The notes beneath the pieces are model-generated. The model made no database searches. It saw only the letters and a list, made by a program, of their open reading frames with translations, and had not been told where the DNA came from. A program made the translations under genes and the position numbers. From assembly GCA_003251535.1 (NCBI GenBank), contig QKFD01000032.1:1-53510 (forward strand): 53,510 bases of DNA, written 5' to 3'. The DNA is from Chromatiales bacterium. Its GTDB lineage: Bacteria > Pseudomonadota > Gammaproteobacteria > Thiohalomonadales > Thiohalomonadaceae. Shown one piece after another: positions 15,998 through 25,392 of the stretch. Position 1 is the first letter of the stretch. Each line of letters starts with the position of its first letter.

Positions 15998-16906
15998 ATG
16001 CGTATCGCCCTGTTCGGACTTGGCCGCATGGGCGCCAATATGGCGCGCCGGCTACGTCGCCACGGTATTGAAGTGGTCGGTTATAACCGATCCCAGGAGA
16101 TCGTCCAGCGCCTCGTGGAGGAGGAGGGGATACTCCCCGCCGCCAGCGTGGCCGAGGCGATCGACCAACTCCCCGCTCCGCGGGTGATCTGGCTCATGCT
16201 CCCCTCCGGCGCCCCCACCGAACAGATGGTGCTCGATCTCGCCGATCGGCTGGAGCCGGGGGATATCGTCATCGACGGCGGCAACTCCAACTACCATGAC
16301 AGCCAGCGCCGCGGCGCCCTGCTGGCCGCCCGCGGTATTCGCTTCGCCGATTGTGGCACCTCTGGCGGCATATGGGGACTGGAGAACGGCTATTGCCTGA
16401 TGATAGGGGGCGATAGTGACACCATTGAGGTGGTGACCCCAGCCCTCCAGGCGCTCGCCCCGGCCGCCGATCGCGGTTGGGCCCACGTCGGCCCGGTGGG
16501 GTCTGGCCACTTCACCAAGATGGTCCACAACGGCATCGAGTACGGCATGATGCAGGCGTTTGCCGAAGGCTTTGCCCTGATGCGCGGCAAAGAGGAGTTC
16601 AACATCGATCTGGCCCAGGTTGCTGAATTGTGGCGCCACAGCTCGGTGGTGCGCAGCTGGCTGCTGGATCTCACCGCCGATGCCCTGGCCCAGGACCAGC
16701 AGTTGGAGACGGTGGAGCCCTATGTCGCCGACTCTGGCGAGGGGCGCTGGACGGTGATCGAAGGGGTGGATCAAGGCATCGCCACACCGGTACTCGCCCT
16801 TGCCCTGCAGATGCGCTTCAACAGCCAGGACAAGGAGGGCTACCCCTACAAGCTGTTGGCGATGATGCGCAACGCCTTTGGCGGTCACGCCATCAAGCAA
16901 CGCTAA
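15998..16906 (+). CDS. gnd: 6-phosphogluconate dehydrogenase, decarboxylating (short form)
   Basis: 302 residues, the short GndA/YqeC-like class rather than the 470-residue E. coli Gnd. FGLGRMGANMARRL is the Rossmann GxGxxG site. VIDGGNSNYHDSQRR and GTSGGIWGLENGYCLMIGG are the substrate-binding motifs. GHFTKMVHNGIEYGMMQAFA contains the catalytic Lys. It oxidises 6-phosphogluconate to ribulose-5-phosphate; short forms often prefer NAD. An AGGGAGT site precedes the ATG, and zwf follows after 21 bases, forming an oxidative pentose phosphate operon. Confidence 0.94.
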   Translation: MRIALFGLGRMGANMARRLRRHGIEVVGYNRSQEIVQRLVEEEGILPAASVAEAIDQLPAPRVIWLMLPSGAPTEQMVLDLADRLEPGDIVIDGGNSNYHDSQRRGALLAARGIRFADCGTSGGIWGLENGYCLMIGGDSDTIEVVTPALQALAPAADRGWAHVGPVGSGHFTKMVHNGIEYGMMQAFAEGFALMRGKEEFNIDLAQVAELWRHSSVVRSWLLDLTADALAQDQQLETVEPYVADSGEGRWTVIEGVDQGIATPVLALALQMRFNSQDKEGYPYKLLAMMRNAFGGHAIKQR

Positions 16907-16927
16907 CCGGCCATACGGGAGTCTGCC

Positions 16928-18400
16928 ATGCTCGATCCCTGTACCTTTGTCATCTTCGGCGCGACGGGCAACCTCTCGCGCATCAAACTACTGCCGGCGC
17001 TCTACCACCTGGAGCAGGCGGGCAAGCTGCCGGAGCAGATGGGCCTCGTCTGTCAGGGGCGGCGCGAGTTGGATGACGACTCCTGGCGCGACGAGGTACG
17101 CAAGATCCTCGCCCCCACCGCCCGCAACGGTCTGGATGAGGAGGTGTTCAGCCACTTCTGTCAGCGGATCTGCTACTTCCGCGGTGACCTGGAGGATCAG
17201 GCGACCTACGAGCAGTTGCGCCAGCTGATCGACTCAAACCCCGCCATGTCTGACAACGTGGTCTTCTATATGGCCATCCCGCCGGCCGATTTTGGTGTGG
17301 TGAGCGACTGCCTAGTGGCCGCCGGTCTGCACCAGCAGGATCGGGGTTGGCGTCGGCTGGTGATCGAGAAGCCGTTTGGTTATGACCTGGAGAGTGCCCA
17401 GATCTTGGAGCAGCGGCTGCACCGTCACTACCAAGAGGAGCAGCTGTTCCGCATCGACCACTATCTCGGCAAACACACGGTGCAGAATGTGTTGGTGTTC
17501 CGCTTTGCCAACCTGATGATGGAGCCGTTGTGGAACCGCAACTTCATCGATCACGTGCAGATCACCCATGCCGAATCGAAGGGGATCGACACCCGCGCCC
17601 AGTACTATGAAGACGCTGGCGCCCTGCGCGATATGCTCCAGAGCCACCTGTTGCAGATGCTCACCATGGTGGCCATGGAGCCACCGGCCAGCATGGATGC
17701 CGAGTCGCTGCGGGATGAGAAGGTCAAGGTGTTGAAGTCTATCCGGCCGATCCCGCGTACCGCGGTCCACGCCCACGCCTTTCGTGCCCAATATGCCCGG
17801 GGGGCGGTGCGTGGGGTGAAGGTGCCGGGCTATCTGGAGGAGAGCGGCGTCGCCCCTAAATCGGTCACCGAGACCTACGCCGCCATCAAGCTCTATATCG
17901 ACAACTGGCGTTGGCGTGGGGTGCCGTTTTACATCCGCACCGGCAAGCGGCTGAAGGAGGACACCTCCATGATCTCCATCCGCTTCCGCCACCCACCCCA
18001 GCAGCTATTCCGCAAGACGCAGATCGAGCAGCTGAAACCCAACTGGATCGTGCTCGGTATCCAACCGCAGGAGTGCATCCGCGCCGAGTTGCAGATCAAA
18101 ACCGCGGGACTGGAGATGCAGACCCGCTCCACTACCTTGGATGCCACCTATGGCGGCTCCACCCTGCAACTGGATGCCTATGAGGCGCTGCTGCTGGATG
18201 TGATTGAGGGGGACCACTCGCTCTTCCTGCGCTATGACGAGGTGCGCTGGGCGTGGGAGGTGGTCGATCCGATCCTCAAGGTGTGGGCGACGGAGCGGGA
18301 GTATATCCACACCTATGCCGCCGGCAGTTGGGGGCCGGTGGAGGCGGAGCGGATCTTTGACCGTGACGACCAGGAGTGGCGCAACGCCCTGAACGAGTAA
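16928..18400 (+). CDS. zwf: Glucose-6-phosphate 1-dehydrogenase
   Basis: 490 residues. [16 protein letters not shown] (about 10-25) binds [17 protein letters not shown] (about 175-187) is the family signature with the catalytic His and substrate lysine. [19 protein letters not shown] and FYIRTGKRL are further conserved blocks. It oxidises glucose-6-phosphate to 6-phosphogluconolactone, the step before gnd, although no pgl gene is present in the cluster. A GGGAG site precedes the ATG. Confidence 0.97.
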   Translation: MLDPCTFVIFGATGNLSRIKLLPALYHLEQAGKLPEQMGLVCQGRRELDDDSWRDEVRKILAPTARNGLDEEVFSHFCQRICYFRGDLEDQATYEQLRQLIDSNPAMSDNVVFYMAIPPADFGVVSDCLVAAGLHQQDRGWRRLVIEKPFGYDLESAQILEQRLHRHYQEEQLFRIDHYLGKHTVQNVLVFRFANLMMEPLWNRNFIDHVQITHAESKGIDTRAQYYEDAGALRDMLQSHLLQMLTMVAMEPPASMDAESLRDEKVKVLKSIRPIPRTAVHAHAFRAQYARGAVRGVKVPGYLEESGVAPKSVTETYAAIKLYIDNWRWRGVPFYIRTGKRLKEDTSMISIRFRHPPQQLFRKTQIEQLKPNWIVLGIQPQECIRAELQIKTAGLEMQTRSTTLDATYGGSTLQLDAYEALLLDVIEGDHSLFLRYDEVRWAWEVVDPILKVWATEREYIHTYAAGSWGPVEAERIFDRDDQEWRNALNE

Positions 18401-18408
18401 CACCGCCC

Positions 18409-18430
18409 GCCGGGGGGATTGCCCCCCGGC
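18409..18430 (+). terminator. Hairpin after zwf
   Basis: GCCGGGGGG (18409-18417) pairs perfectly with CCCCCCGGC (18422-18430) around ATTG, starting 9 bases past the zwf stop. No U-tract follows. It may partly end the gnd-zwf transcript before pgi. Confidence 0.5.
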
Positions 18431-18470
18431 GGCACCTCAGCCAACAACTAATAAAGCAAGACGAGAGCCC

Positions 18471-20129
18471 ATGTCCCCGTTGACCCAATCCCACGCCTGG
18501 CAGGCGCTGCGCGATCACCAGCGCGAGATCGCCGCTGTCACCCTGCGCGAACTGTTCGCGCGCGAACCGGATCGCTTTGAGCGCTTCACCATCGAGGCGG
18601 AGGAGATCCTGCTGGACTTCTCCAAGAACCGCATCACCGCCACCACCCTTGAGCTGCTGCTCGATCTCGCTCGGGAGAGTGATGTGGCGGGGTGGCGTGA
18701 ACGGATGTTCAATGGCGAACGGATCAATGCCACCGAGGGGCGGGCGGTGCTGCACACCGCGCTGCGGGCACCGCGCGAGGCGGTGGTGATGGTGGATGGC
18801 GAGAATGTGGTGCCGGCGGTGCATGGGGTGCTCGATCGCATTGAGCGCTTTGTGGAGGAGGTACGCAGCCACCGTTGGGTCGGCTACTCCGGCCGCCCCA
18901 TCAGCGATGTGGTGAATATCGGCATCGGTGGCTCCGATCTGGGGCCGTTGATGGTGACTGAGGCGCTGCGGCCCTATGGGGGGGCGCTACGGGTCCACTT
19001 TGTCTCCAATGTGGATGGTACCCACATCGCCGAGACGCTAAAGCGGTGTGATCCCCAGACCACCCTATTTGTCGTCGCCTCCAAGACCTTCACCACCCAA
19101 GAGACGCTGGCCAACGCCCACACGGCGCGGCGCTGGCTCGTTGACCACGCCAAGGATGAGCAGGCGGTGGCAAAACACTTTGTCGCCGTCTCCACGGCGG
19201 CCGACAAGGTGGGCGCCTTCGGCATCGACACCGCCAATATGTTTGAGTTCTGGGAGTGGGTGGGGGGGCGGTACTCGCTCTGGTCGGCCATCGGCCTCTC
19301 CATCGCCCTCTATATCGGCATGGCGCAGTTCCGCGCCCTGCTGGCGGGGGCCCATGCCATGGACAACCACTTCCGCACGGCGCCACTGGAGGGCAACATG
19401 CCGGTGGTGTTGGGGGTGCTGGGGGTCTGGTACAACAACTTCTTCGATGCCCAGACCCACGCCATCCTCCCCTATGACCAGTATCTCCACCGCTTCGCCG
19501 CCTATTTCCAGCAGGGTGATATGGAGAGTAACGGCAAGGGGGTGGATCGCGCCGGTCAGCCGGTGGACTACCAGACCGGGCCGGTGATCTGGGGCGAGCC
19601 GGGCACCAATGGCCAGCACGCCTTCTACCAGCTCATCCACCAGGGGACCAAGTTGATCCCAGTGGACTTCCTCGCCCCGGTCCATAGCCACAACCCCATC
19701 GGTGAGCACCACGCCATTCTGCTGGCCAACTTCTTTGCCCAGAGCGAGGCGCTGATGATGGGTAAGAGCGAGGCGCAGGCGCGGGCCGAGCTGGAGCAGG
19801 AGGGGTTGAGCGGTGAGGCGTTGGCGCAGCTGCTGCCCCACAAGTGCTTCCCCGGCAATCGCCCCAGCAACTCCCTCCTCTTCCCCCGCCTCACCCCCCG
19901 GCTGCTGGGTTCGCTCATCGCCCTCTATGAGCACAAGATCTTTGTGCAGGGGGTGATCTGGAACATCAACTCCTACGACCAGTGGGGGGTGGAGTTGGGT
20001 AAGCAGCTGGCCAAGCGGATCCTGCCGGAGCTGGCGGGGGCAGAGCCGGTCACTAGCCATGACAGCTCCACCAATGGCCTCATCAACCACTTCAAGCGGG
20101 TGCGCCTGGCGGCGGAGGAGGGTACCTAG
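18471..20129 (+). CDS. pgi: Glucose-6-phosphate isomerase
   Basis: 552 residues, full length. [11 protein letters not shown], the SKTFTTQET phosphate-binding loop, [16 protein letters not shown], and [14 protein letters not shown] are conserved blocks. The C-terminal [14 protein letters not shown] carries the catalytic lysine signature. It interconverts glucose-6-phosphate and fructose-6-phosphate, joining glycolysis or gluconeogenesis to the pentose phosphate genes upstream and to GlgA. A GACGAGAG-type ribosome binding site precedes the ATG, and a hairpin separates it from zwf. Confidence 0.96.
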   Translation: MSPLTQSHAWQALRDHQREIAAVTLRELFAREPDRFERFTIEAEEILLDFSKNRITATTLELLLDLARESDVAGWRERMFNGERINATEGRAVLHTALRAPREAVVMVDGENVVPAVHGVLDRIERFVEEVRSHRWVGYSGRPISDVVNIGIGGSDLGPLMVTEALRPYGGALRVHFVSNVDGTHIAETLKRCDPQTTLFVVASKTFTTQETLANAHTARRWLVDHAKDEQAVAKHFVAVSTAADKVGAFGIDTANMFEFWEWVGGRYSLWSAIGLSIALYIGMAQFRALLAGAHAMDNHFRTAPLEGNMPVVLGVLGVWYNNFFDAQTHAILPYDQYLHRFAAYFQQGDMESNGKGVDRAGQPVDYQTGPVIWGEPGTNGQHAFYQLIHQGTKLIPVDFLAPVHSHNPIGEHHAILLANFFAQSEALMMGKSEAQARAELEQEGLSGEALAQLLPHKCFPGNRPSNSLLFPRLTPRLLGSLIALYEHKIFVQGVIWNINSYDQWGVELGKQLAKRILPELAGAEPVTSHDSSTNGLINHFKRVRLAAEEGT

Positions 20130-20292
20130 GCGCGGTGCCCTGCGCCGTCCCTGGTCTGTGCTGGCTGGGGGCGGTGCAGCCGGCCACACCATTGTCGGGG
20201 CCCGGTGAAAAGGTGGCGGGTAGTCGATATACTGCGCCTCCTTAATGGAGGGCATCGCAGCGGAAGCGCGCACCGTCTTGGAGGGGTTATAG

Positions 20293-21555
20293 ATGCATAT
20301 TCTGCTGGGGTTGTTGGTCGTTGCGTTGGTGCTCTTCCTCCTCTATCAGATACGCCCGGGGCGGGCGGCGCCTGCCGCTATCCCCTCCCAGCGGCGCAGT
20401 GAGCGCGGCTTTGCCTTTCTATCCAACGGTAACCTCTTCTACCGGGCGCCCGGTGGTGCGGTGAAGCAGCTCCATAGCCCCTACGCCCAGGAGGCGCTGG
20501 ACCGCCGCGAGCGCTCCCGGGCTCGCCACAGTTGGAAGGAGGGGACCTCCTTCAACGTCGCAGCGGGTGGCGGTCGTCGCAATTTTGATGCAGCCGAGAA
20601 GCCCCTTATGGCCACCACGGCCGCCTATGAGGCCGATGGACATCTGCTCTATTTCCTCAAGGACGACCAGGTGGGGGGGCTGTTCCGGCAGGAGATCGCC
20701 TCGGGCCAGGAGCTGCGGGTGGTACTCAAGCAGAAGCTCCATCTCACCGACGTGAATCCCTCCTACGATGGCAGCCAGCTCGCCGCCTCCTCGCAGCAGT
20801 CCGACGGGACGGCCCACGTCGTGCTGATGAATAGCGATGGTAGTCAGTTCTGTGAGGTGACGGGGGGCGACACCGTAGACTCCGCACCGGCCTGGATCCC
20901 CTGGGCGCCGAAGCAGCTGCTGTTTCAGTCCGCCGGCCTGGCCCGGAATGGGGAGGGCTATATCGTGGCGCAGGGGAACGCCAGCATCCAGCGGTTGGAT
21001 ATGGAGACCGGCACGTTGACCCCCATCCTGGAGAGTGCCGCCTTCGACTACCTGAAGCCGCGGGTCTCGCCGGCGGGTGATCTCCTCTTCATCCGGCGCC
21101 CCTATGAGGGGGTGCGCTACGGTACTGGCACCCTGCTGGCCGATCTGCTGCTGTTCCCCTTTCGGTTGCTCCGGGCGCTGTTCCATTTCCTCAATTTCTT
21201 CTCCCTGATGTATAGCCGCAAGCCCTTGACCAGCGCCAACGGCCCGGCCACGCAGGCCGACATCAAGGAGATCCTGCTCCAGGGGCGACGGATAGATGTG
21301 GAGACAGCCCTGCGCCGGGCGCGCCCAGTCAACGGCGTACCCTCCCTGGTGCCCGACTCGTGGCAGCTGATGAAACGTGAGCAGAACGGCGGCGAGCGGG
21401 TGCTGGCCACCAATGTCGCTACCTACGACATCGGCCCCGATGGGACGATTGTCTACTCAAACGGCCGTGGGGTCTTTGTGTTGGAGTCGGATGGCTCCTC
21501 CAGTCTGGCCACCACCGAGTCGCTGGTGGGTGAGGTCATGGCGGCCACGGTTTAG
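20293..21555 (+). CDS. Membrane-anchored TolB-like beta-propeller protein
   Basis: 420 residues. A membrane helix at about 2-19 (HILLGLLVVALVLFLLYQ) tethers a periplasmic part with WD40/TolB-like blades: GNLFYRAPGGAV, YDGSQLAASSQQSDGTAHVV and FDYLKPRVSPAGDLLFIRRP. A strongly hydrophobic, Phe/Leu-rich segment (about 279-309) interrupts the propeller and is followed by a basic MYSRK. The last quarter (YDIGPDGTIVYSNGRGVFVLE) returns to blade-like sequence. Family function is unknown. A GGAGGGG site precedes the ATG, and a strong hairpin follows the stop. It is probably an independent unit. Confidence 0.6.
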   Translation: MHILLGLLVVALVLFLLYQIRPGRAAPAAIPSQRRSERGFAFLSNGNLFYRAPGGAVKQLHSPYAQEALDRRERSRARHSWKEGTSFNVAAGGGRRNFDAAEKPLMATTAAYEADGHLLYFLKDDQVGGLFRQEIASGQELRVVLKQKLHLTDVNPSYDGSQLAASSQQSDGTAHVVLMNSDGSQFCEVTGGDTVDSAPAWIPWAPKQLLFQSAGLARNGEGYIVAQGNASIQRLDMETGTLTPILESAAFDYLKPRVSPAGDLLFIRRPYEGVRYGTGTLLADLLLFPFRLLRALFHFLNFFSLMYSRKPLTSANGPATQADIKEILLQGRRIDVETALRRARPVNGVPSLVPDSWQLMKREQNGGERVLATNVATYDIGPDGTIVYSNGRGVFVLESDGSSSLATTESLVGEVMAATV

Positions 21556-21564
21556 CTCCTCTCC

Positions 21565-21590
21565 CCCGGACCGCTTGCGGGCGGTCCGGG
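21565..21590 (+). terminator. Hairpin after the TolB-like gene
   Basis: CCCGGACCGC (21565-21574) and GCGGTCCGGG (21581-21590) form a perfect 10-bp stem with a 6-base loop, 10 bases beyond the stop codon. There is no U-tract, as with other hairpins in this window. Confidence 0.55.
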
Positions 21591-21657
21591 AGCAACCCCC
21601 TCGGGAATCCCATGGATGACGCCCCCGCATCGGCCATAGCCTGTAGCACTGCCCCCC

Positions 21658-22392
21658 ATGACATTTGACTTTACCCCCTTACAGCTCCTGTTTGCCTTTG
21701 TGGTGGTCAGCGTCGCCTACACGGTGCGCGGGATCACCGGTTTCGGCTCCGGGCTTATCTCCATCCCCTTATTGGCCCTGTTGGCCCCCCTGCCGGCGGT
21801 GGTGCCGGTGATCGCCTTGGTGGATTACATCGCCTCTCTTACCCATGGCACCACCAATCGGCGGTCGGTGCGTTGGCAGGAGATCTGGCCACTGCTCCCC
21901 TTTACCCTGCTGGGGGTCTCCGTCGCCCTCTATCTGTTTCATACCATGGATGCGCTGGTGCTGAAGCGCTCGCTGGGGGTGTTTGTCATCGGCTACGGGC
22001 TCTACATGCTGCTGGTGAGCGGGCCGCTGAAACACGGCTCTCGCTGGTGGGCGCTACCTGGCGGTGGCCTCGGCGGGTTGGTGGGGACGCTGTTTGGTAC
22101 CGGCGGACCGTTTTATGTCATCTATCTCGGGCTACGCGGCCTCGACAAGGAGGCCTTCCGCGCCACCATCGCCATGATCTTCATTATCGATGGCGGTCTG
22201 CGGATGGTGGGGTATACCGCCTCCGGCCTGTTTGATCGCCCCACGCTACTGGCGGTGGGGGCGGCCCTGCCCATTATGGCGGTGGGGATGTGGATTGGCG
22301 GCCATATCCATACCACCCTCAGCCAGCGCGCCTTCCAGCGGGCGGTCGGGGGGCTGTTACTGCTCTCCGGCGCCGCCCTCGTCCTCCACTAA
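21658..22392 (+). CDS. TauE/SafE-family sulfite/organosulfonate exporter-like protein
   Basis: 244 residues with about eight membrane helices in two repeats. The family signature [18 protein letters not shown] occupies helix 2, and the second repeat has [22 protein letters not shown]. Family members move sulfite, sulfonates or small organic acids. No sulfonate enzymes are adjacent, so the substrate cannot be assigned. The ATG at 21658 lacks a strong ribosome binding site. msrB follows after 139 bases, without overlap. Confidence 0.85.
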   Translation: MTFDFTPLQLLFAFVVVSVAYTVRGITGFGSGLISIPLLALLAPLPAVVPVIALVDYIASLTHGTTNRRSVRWQEIWPLLPFTLLGVSVALYLFHTMDALVLKRSLGVFVIGYGLYMLLVSGPLKHGSRWWALPGGGLGGLVGTLFGTGGPFYVIYLGLRGLDKEAFRATIAMIFIIDGGLRMVGYTASGLFDRPTLLAVGAALPIMAVGMWIGGHIHTTLSQRAFQRAVGGLLLLSGAALVLH

Positions 22393-22531
22393 TTGGGGGG
22401 GCGCTGGGGCTGCTACCATTCTCCGCAGGGCCTCCTGTGGTCCGCCTGCTTCGCCATCTCACTGCCACCTGCGGCCCCCGGTTTGGGGGTTGGCGGGTGG
22501 CTGGTCACCCCACGAGCGTAGGAGTTCGACT

Positions 22532-22927
22532 ATGGACAAGATCGAAAAGAGCGAGGCCGAGTGGCGCTCACAGTTGAGCGAACTTCAGTATCAGGTCACC
22601 CGCGAGCACGGCACCGAGCCCCCCTTCTCCGGTGAGCTGACCTACTGCAAGGACTCTGGTCTCTACCACTGTGTCGCCTGTGGCGCGCCGCTCTTCTCCT
22701 CGGCGCAGAAGTATGACTCCGGGAGCGGTTGGCCCAGCTTCTGGCAGCCGGTGGCGAGTGAGGCGGTGGCCACGGAGGAGGACTACAGCCACGGGATGCG
22801 GCGTACCGAGGTCCACTGTCCGCGCTGTAACGCCCACCTCGGTCACCTCTTCCCCGATGGCCCTGCCCCCACGGGGCTGCGTTACTGCATCAACTCCGCC
22901 TCCTTGCAGTTCAAGCCCACTGAGTAG
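22532..22927 (+). CDS. msrB: Peptide-methionine (R)-S-oxide reductase
   Basis: 131 residues. The catalytic Cys119 is in RYCINSASL. Zinc is held by CVAC (Cys47, Cys50) and CPRC (Cys96, Cys99). [10 protein letters not shown] and [16 protein letters not shown] are signature blocks. It repairs R-methionine sulfoxide in oxidised proteins. The frame runs upstream through the 3' part of the exporter gene, but the ATG at 22532 has an AGGAG site 8 bases upstream and begins where homology begins. Confidence 0.96.
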   Translation: MDKIEKSEAEWRSQLSELQYQVTREHGTEPPFSGELTYCKDSGLYHCVACGAPLFSSAQKYDSGSGWPSFWQPVASEAVATEEDYSHGMRRTEVHCPRCNAHLGHLFPDGPAPTGLRYCINSASLQFKPTE

Positions 22928-22938
22928 TCTGCGGCCCT

Positions 22939-23424
22939 TCAGTGGCCGAATAGCACCCCAATGCCGATGTGGAACTGCGGCTCCACCGCCCGTGCTGGTG
23001 AGCTGGTCCAGAGGTGGATGCGCTCCACCTCCACCACAGGGAAGTGGTAGGTAGCCTCGCCCACCGGGCCGCTGCGGGTCCCAGCCAGCCGGCCACGCAC
23101 GGTGACCAGTCGGCCGCTACGGTAGTCAGCCGCCTCCAGGTAACCCGGGTAGTAGGCGATGAAGCGGCGTAGTGGGGCGGCCTCGGGATCCGGCAGTTGA
23201 TCTCCATCCAGCGGGTAGGCGAGCACCTCCAGACGGGTCTCCCGTCGCAGGTTGGCGGTATCGATGATCACCCCGCCCCATAAGACGCTACTGCCGCGCA
23301 GCTCCGTGGGGTGGGCCAGGGCATCGGCCGGGATAAGGGCGTCGTTGACACCGCTGGTATCGATAGGGGGTGTCCCCGCGCAGCCGGTGATTAGCAGCAG
23401 CAGGAGGAGGGACAGCAGGCGCAT
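22939..23424 (-). CDS. Slp-family outer membrane lipoprotein
   Basis: 161 residues with a lipoprotein signal peptide (MRLLSLLLLLLITGCAG; lipobox ITGC). The mature part matches Slp/YeaY proteins: HPTELRGSSVLWGGVIID, RLEVLAYPLD and RSGRLVTVRGRLAGTRSGPVG. E. coli Slp is a starvation- and acid-induced outer membrane lipoprotein of unclear role. The ATG at 23424 follows the upstream slp-like stop by two bases, so the pair is translationally linked. The upstream-extended frame is unlikely because it would place basic residues before the signal peptide. Confidence 0.88.
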   Translation of the reverse strand: MRLLSLLLLLLITGCAGTPPIDTSGVNDALIPADALAHPTELRGSSVLWGGVIIDTANLRRETRLEVLAYPLDGDQLPDPEAAPLRRFIAYYPGYLEAADYRSGRLVTVRGRLAGTRSGPVGEATYHFPVVEVERIHLWTSSPARAVEPQFHIGIGVLFGH

Positions 23425-23426
23425 GG

Positions 23427-23978
23427 TTACCACCAATAGGGGTAGAAGGGATCCCAAAACGGATCGCCATAGTAGGGGGAGCGCAGGGGCGGCCAGAAGG
23501 GGTCGTAGTACCAGGGACCCACTGGGCGATAGCGTGGCAGCTGGCGCTCTGGCCAGAGATAGAGCGTCTGCACCTGGACCACCGGAAAACGGTAGTCATA
23601 CTCACCCACCGGGTGCTGCTCGACCCCTACCACCCTGCCGGCCACGGTGACCAGGTGGCCGTTGTAGATGGCCGGATCGAGGAAGCCATCGACTCGGGCC
23701 AGGAAACGGCCTTCGCTCTCGGCACTGGCGTGCGGTTGGCCCTCACTCTGCAACGGACGGGCAACCAGCTCCAGTTCGGTGCTGCTCTGACGGTTGCGCA
23801 CCGCGACCACGTTGCCCCCCCAGCGCACGCCCCGGCCGCTGAGTTCCTCCGGGGTGGCGCGGACGGCGCTGAGGGTGGCGCTGGGGGCGGGGGCGGGTTC
23901 ACGGATCGCCAACGGGATGTCACTGGCACAGCCGGCGAGCAGGAGGGCGGCGAGCAGGAGGGGGGTAGTACGGGACAT
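23427..23978 (-). CDS. Slp-family lipoprotein with aromatic/proline-rich tail
   Basis: 183 residues with a lipoprotein signal (LLLAALLLAGCAS). The Slp core is seen in TPEELSGRGVRWGGNVVAV, STELELVARPLQ and YNGHLVTVAGRVVGV. Unlike its downstream paralog it ends in about 35 residues dominated by Pro, Tyr, Trp, Phe and Asp (from RYRPVGPWYYDPFWPP to the terminal YPYWW). The tail could pack on the membrane or bind glycan, which is speculation. A GGGAG site precedes the ATG, and the paralog follows two bases after the stop. Confidence 0.87.
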   Translation of the reverse strand: MSRTTPLLLAALLLAGCASDIPLAIREPAPAPSATLSAVRATPEELSGRGVRWGGNVVAVRNRQSSTELELVARPLQSEGQPHASAESEGRFLARVDGFLDPAIYNGHLVTVAGRVVGVEQHPVGEYDYRFPVVQVQTLYLWPERQLPRYRPVGPWYYDPFWPPLRSPYYGDPFWDPFYPYWW

Positions 23979-24233
23979 GGCGATCTCCCACTTGGAGACG
24001 GGCTATTCGTCCTCTTCTGTGGTGGGGCGAATGGCAGTGAGCAGGCCGGACTGGCGTCACGGCGAGTGGGCAGGTGGCGGAGGTCCGGGGAGTGGGTAGT
24101 CAAGAGTGTCGATCAAGGTCGGGTCGCCGTCCAGCCCTATATCGGCCCATTCTATGGCGCGGTAGGGGAGGTGATGCGGATACCCTTTTCGGGCACCGTG
24201 GTCGATGGTAAGGTGTCGCAACTAGGGGGCCCT

Positions 24234-24443
24234 ATGCTCACAATCGAGGAACTTGCAGCAATCCGTCGCCGCGTTGAGGAGCTACGGCTCGAACATGGCG
24301 ACCTGGAGGCGGCCATCAGCGCCTTAGGCGATCGGCCGTTTACCGATGAGATCCAGATGCGCCGCCTGAAGAAGCGCAAACTTCAGCTGAAAGATATGAT
24401 TGCCAAGCTGGAGAGCAACCTCATTCCAGATCTAGACGCTTGA
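24234..24443 (+). CDS. YdcH/DUF465-family small coiled-coil protein
   Basis: 69 residues forming two predicted helices: TIEELAAIRRRVEELRLEHGDLEAAI and the DEIQMRRLKKRKLQLKDMIAKLE helix. The helix-turn-helix hairpin with D/EL-x-RLKK-x-KL-x-LKD is the DUF465 signature. Function is unknown. The ATG at 24234 lies behind a G-rich sequence, and a long in-frame upstream extension has no family similarity. A terminator-like hairpin follows. Confidence 0.85.
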   Translation: MLTIEELAAIRRRVEELRLEHGDLEAAISALGDRPFTDEIQMRRLKKRKLQLKDMIAKLESNLIPDLDA

Positions 24444-24451
24444 GATATAAA

Positions 24452-24478
24452 GTGGGCTGCGCCAATGGCACGGCCCAC
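24452..24478 (+). terminator. Hairpin after the YdcH-like gene
   Basis: GTGGGC (24452-24457) pairs with GCCCAC (24473-24478), and an inner GCC-AAT-GGC stem extends it across a small internal loop. It starts 8 bases past the stop codon. No U-tract follows. Confidence 0.5.
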
Positions 24479-24746
24479 CGAGGTACCCCTGTAGTTTGCT
24501 GTGATGGGCCGGGGCGCCTGCTGTTGTCCGCCTCCCTACTACCTCCCGGTGTTTGTTGGCACCCTCGCCTGCAAAGGGCGCTTGCTCCTCACTCCTCTCC
24601 ACCTATCCTGTATGCGCTGGCGCTCTATGCCCCGCTAGGAGCGCTCTGTACGGCTCCCGTTGGCGGTCAGAAGAGGCCCATGACCTTCTGCTACCATTGA
24701 GCCTCTTTCCACCTGGCAGTGATCCGCGAATTTGAGCGCTAACACT
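24479..24746. other. Intergenic region, no gene seen
   Basis: Counting the hairpin, the gap from 24444 to 24746 is 303 bases. Short frames exist on both strands, but none shows a recognisable domain, a ribosome binding site or convincing codon use. It should contain the promoter of the phosphatase gene; no clear sigma-70 pair was found. Confidence 0.3.
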
Positions 24747-25235
24747 ATGGCTAGCAAAGAGAAGATTAAGGTTCTGTTTATCTGCATGGGCAACATTTGT
24801 CGTTCGCCGCTGGCGCACGGCCTCTTTCTGCACCGCTTACAAGAGGCGGGGTTGGGGGCGCGGGTAGAGGTCGATTCGGCCGGCACCCACGCCTACCACG
24901 TGGGGGAGCCCCCTGATCGCCGTTCACAGGAGACGGCACGGCGGCATGGGGTCGATCTGTCAGGGCAGCGGGCGCGACGGGTGGAGCAGGAGGATTTCCA
25001 CGAGTATGACTACCTGCTGGCCATGGATCGGGACAACTTGGCCAATCTCCACGCCATCTGCCCGGAGGCGCTGCGTCACAAAGTGCGGCTCTTCATGGAG
25101 TTTGCCCCCGAGTTGAATACCCAGGAGGTGCCAGATCCCTACTACGGTGGGCCCGCTGGCTTCGAGCGGGTGTTTGACCTCGTGGAGGCGGCCACTCAGG
25201 GGCTCTTGAGCGAGATCCAAACTCGCCATCTATAG
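24747..25235 (+). CDS. Low-molecular-weight protein tyrosine phosphatase
   Basis: 162 residues. The P-loop CMGNICRS places nucleophile Cys13 and Arg19 near the N-terminus, and VPDPYYGG holds the general-acid Asp130. DSAGTHAYHVGEPPDRRS and LLAMDRDNL are further family blocks. It removes phosphate from tyrosine, or from arginine in some bacterial relatives; the target is unknown, and there is no exopolysaccharide kinase nearby. The ATG at 24747 is preferred over a TTG 15 bases upstream. The gene converges on rne. Confidence 0.92.
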   Translation: MASKEKIKVLFICMGNICRSPLAHGLFLHRLQEAGLGARVEVDSAGTHAYHVGEPPDRRSQETARRHGVDLSGQRARRVEQEDFHEYDYLLAMDRDNLANLHAICPEALRHKVRLFMEFAPELNTQEVPDPYYGGPAGFERVFDLVEAATQGLLSEIQTRHL

Positions 25236-25316
25236 CGAGCAAGGGCGGGGAGGGTTGGGCTGTAACGGGCCAGTCTCGATGGCTGTAGTGAGGGGCCGCT
25301 GAGCTAGCTCGGGCGA

Positions 25317-25358
25317 GGGGAGGGGGAGGGGGAGGGGGAGGCCATGATGGCCTCCCCC
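25317..25358. terminator. G-run block plus 12-bp palindromic hairpin between convergent genes
   Basis: Four G-runs (GGGG at 25317-25320, then three GGGGG separated by single A) precede a near-perfect palindrome: GGGGGAGGCCAT (25334-25345) with ATGGCCTCCCCC (25347-25358). The palindrome ends 34 bases past the rne stop on the minus strand, and the other side faces the phosphatase gene. It can act as a bidirectional terminator. The G-runs could fold as a quadruplex on the plus strand. Confidence 0.55.
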
Positions 25359-25392
25359 TGTACGGAGCTACTTGCCCGTTAGGGCGAGCGGG

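Noticed and set aside
19065-20273. A 402-codon minus-strand frame over pgi
   Set aside because: The His/Gly/Val-rich composition and exact overlap with the conserved pgi coding sequence mark it as a shadow.
23613-24443. Long plus-strand frame running from the slp region into the YdcH-like gene
   Set aside because: The first 200 codons are the antisense shadow of the slp gene and its leader; only the last 69 codons match a real family, from the ATG at 24234.
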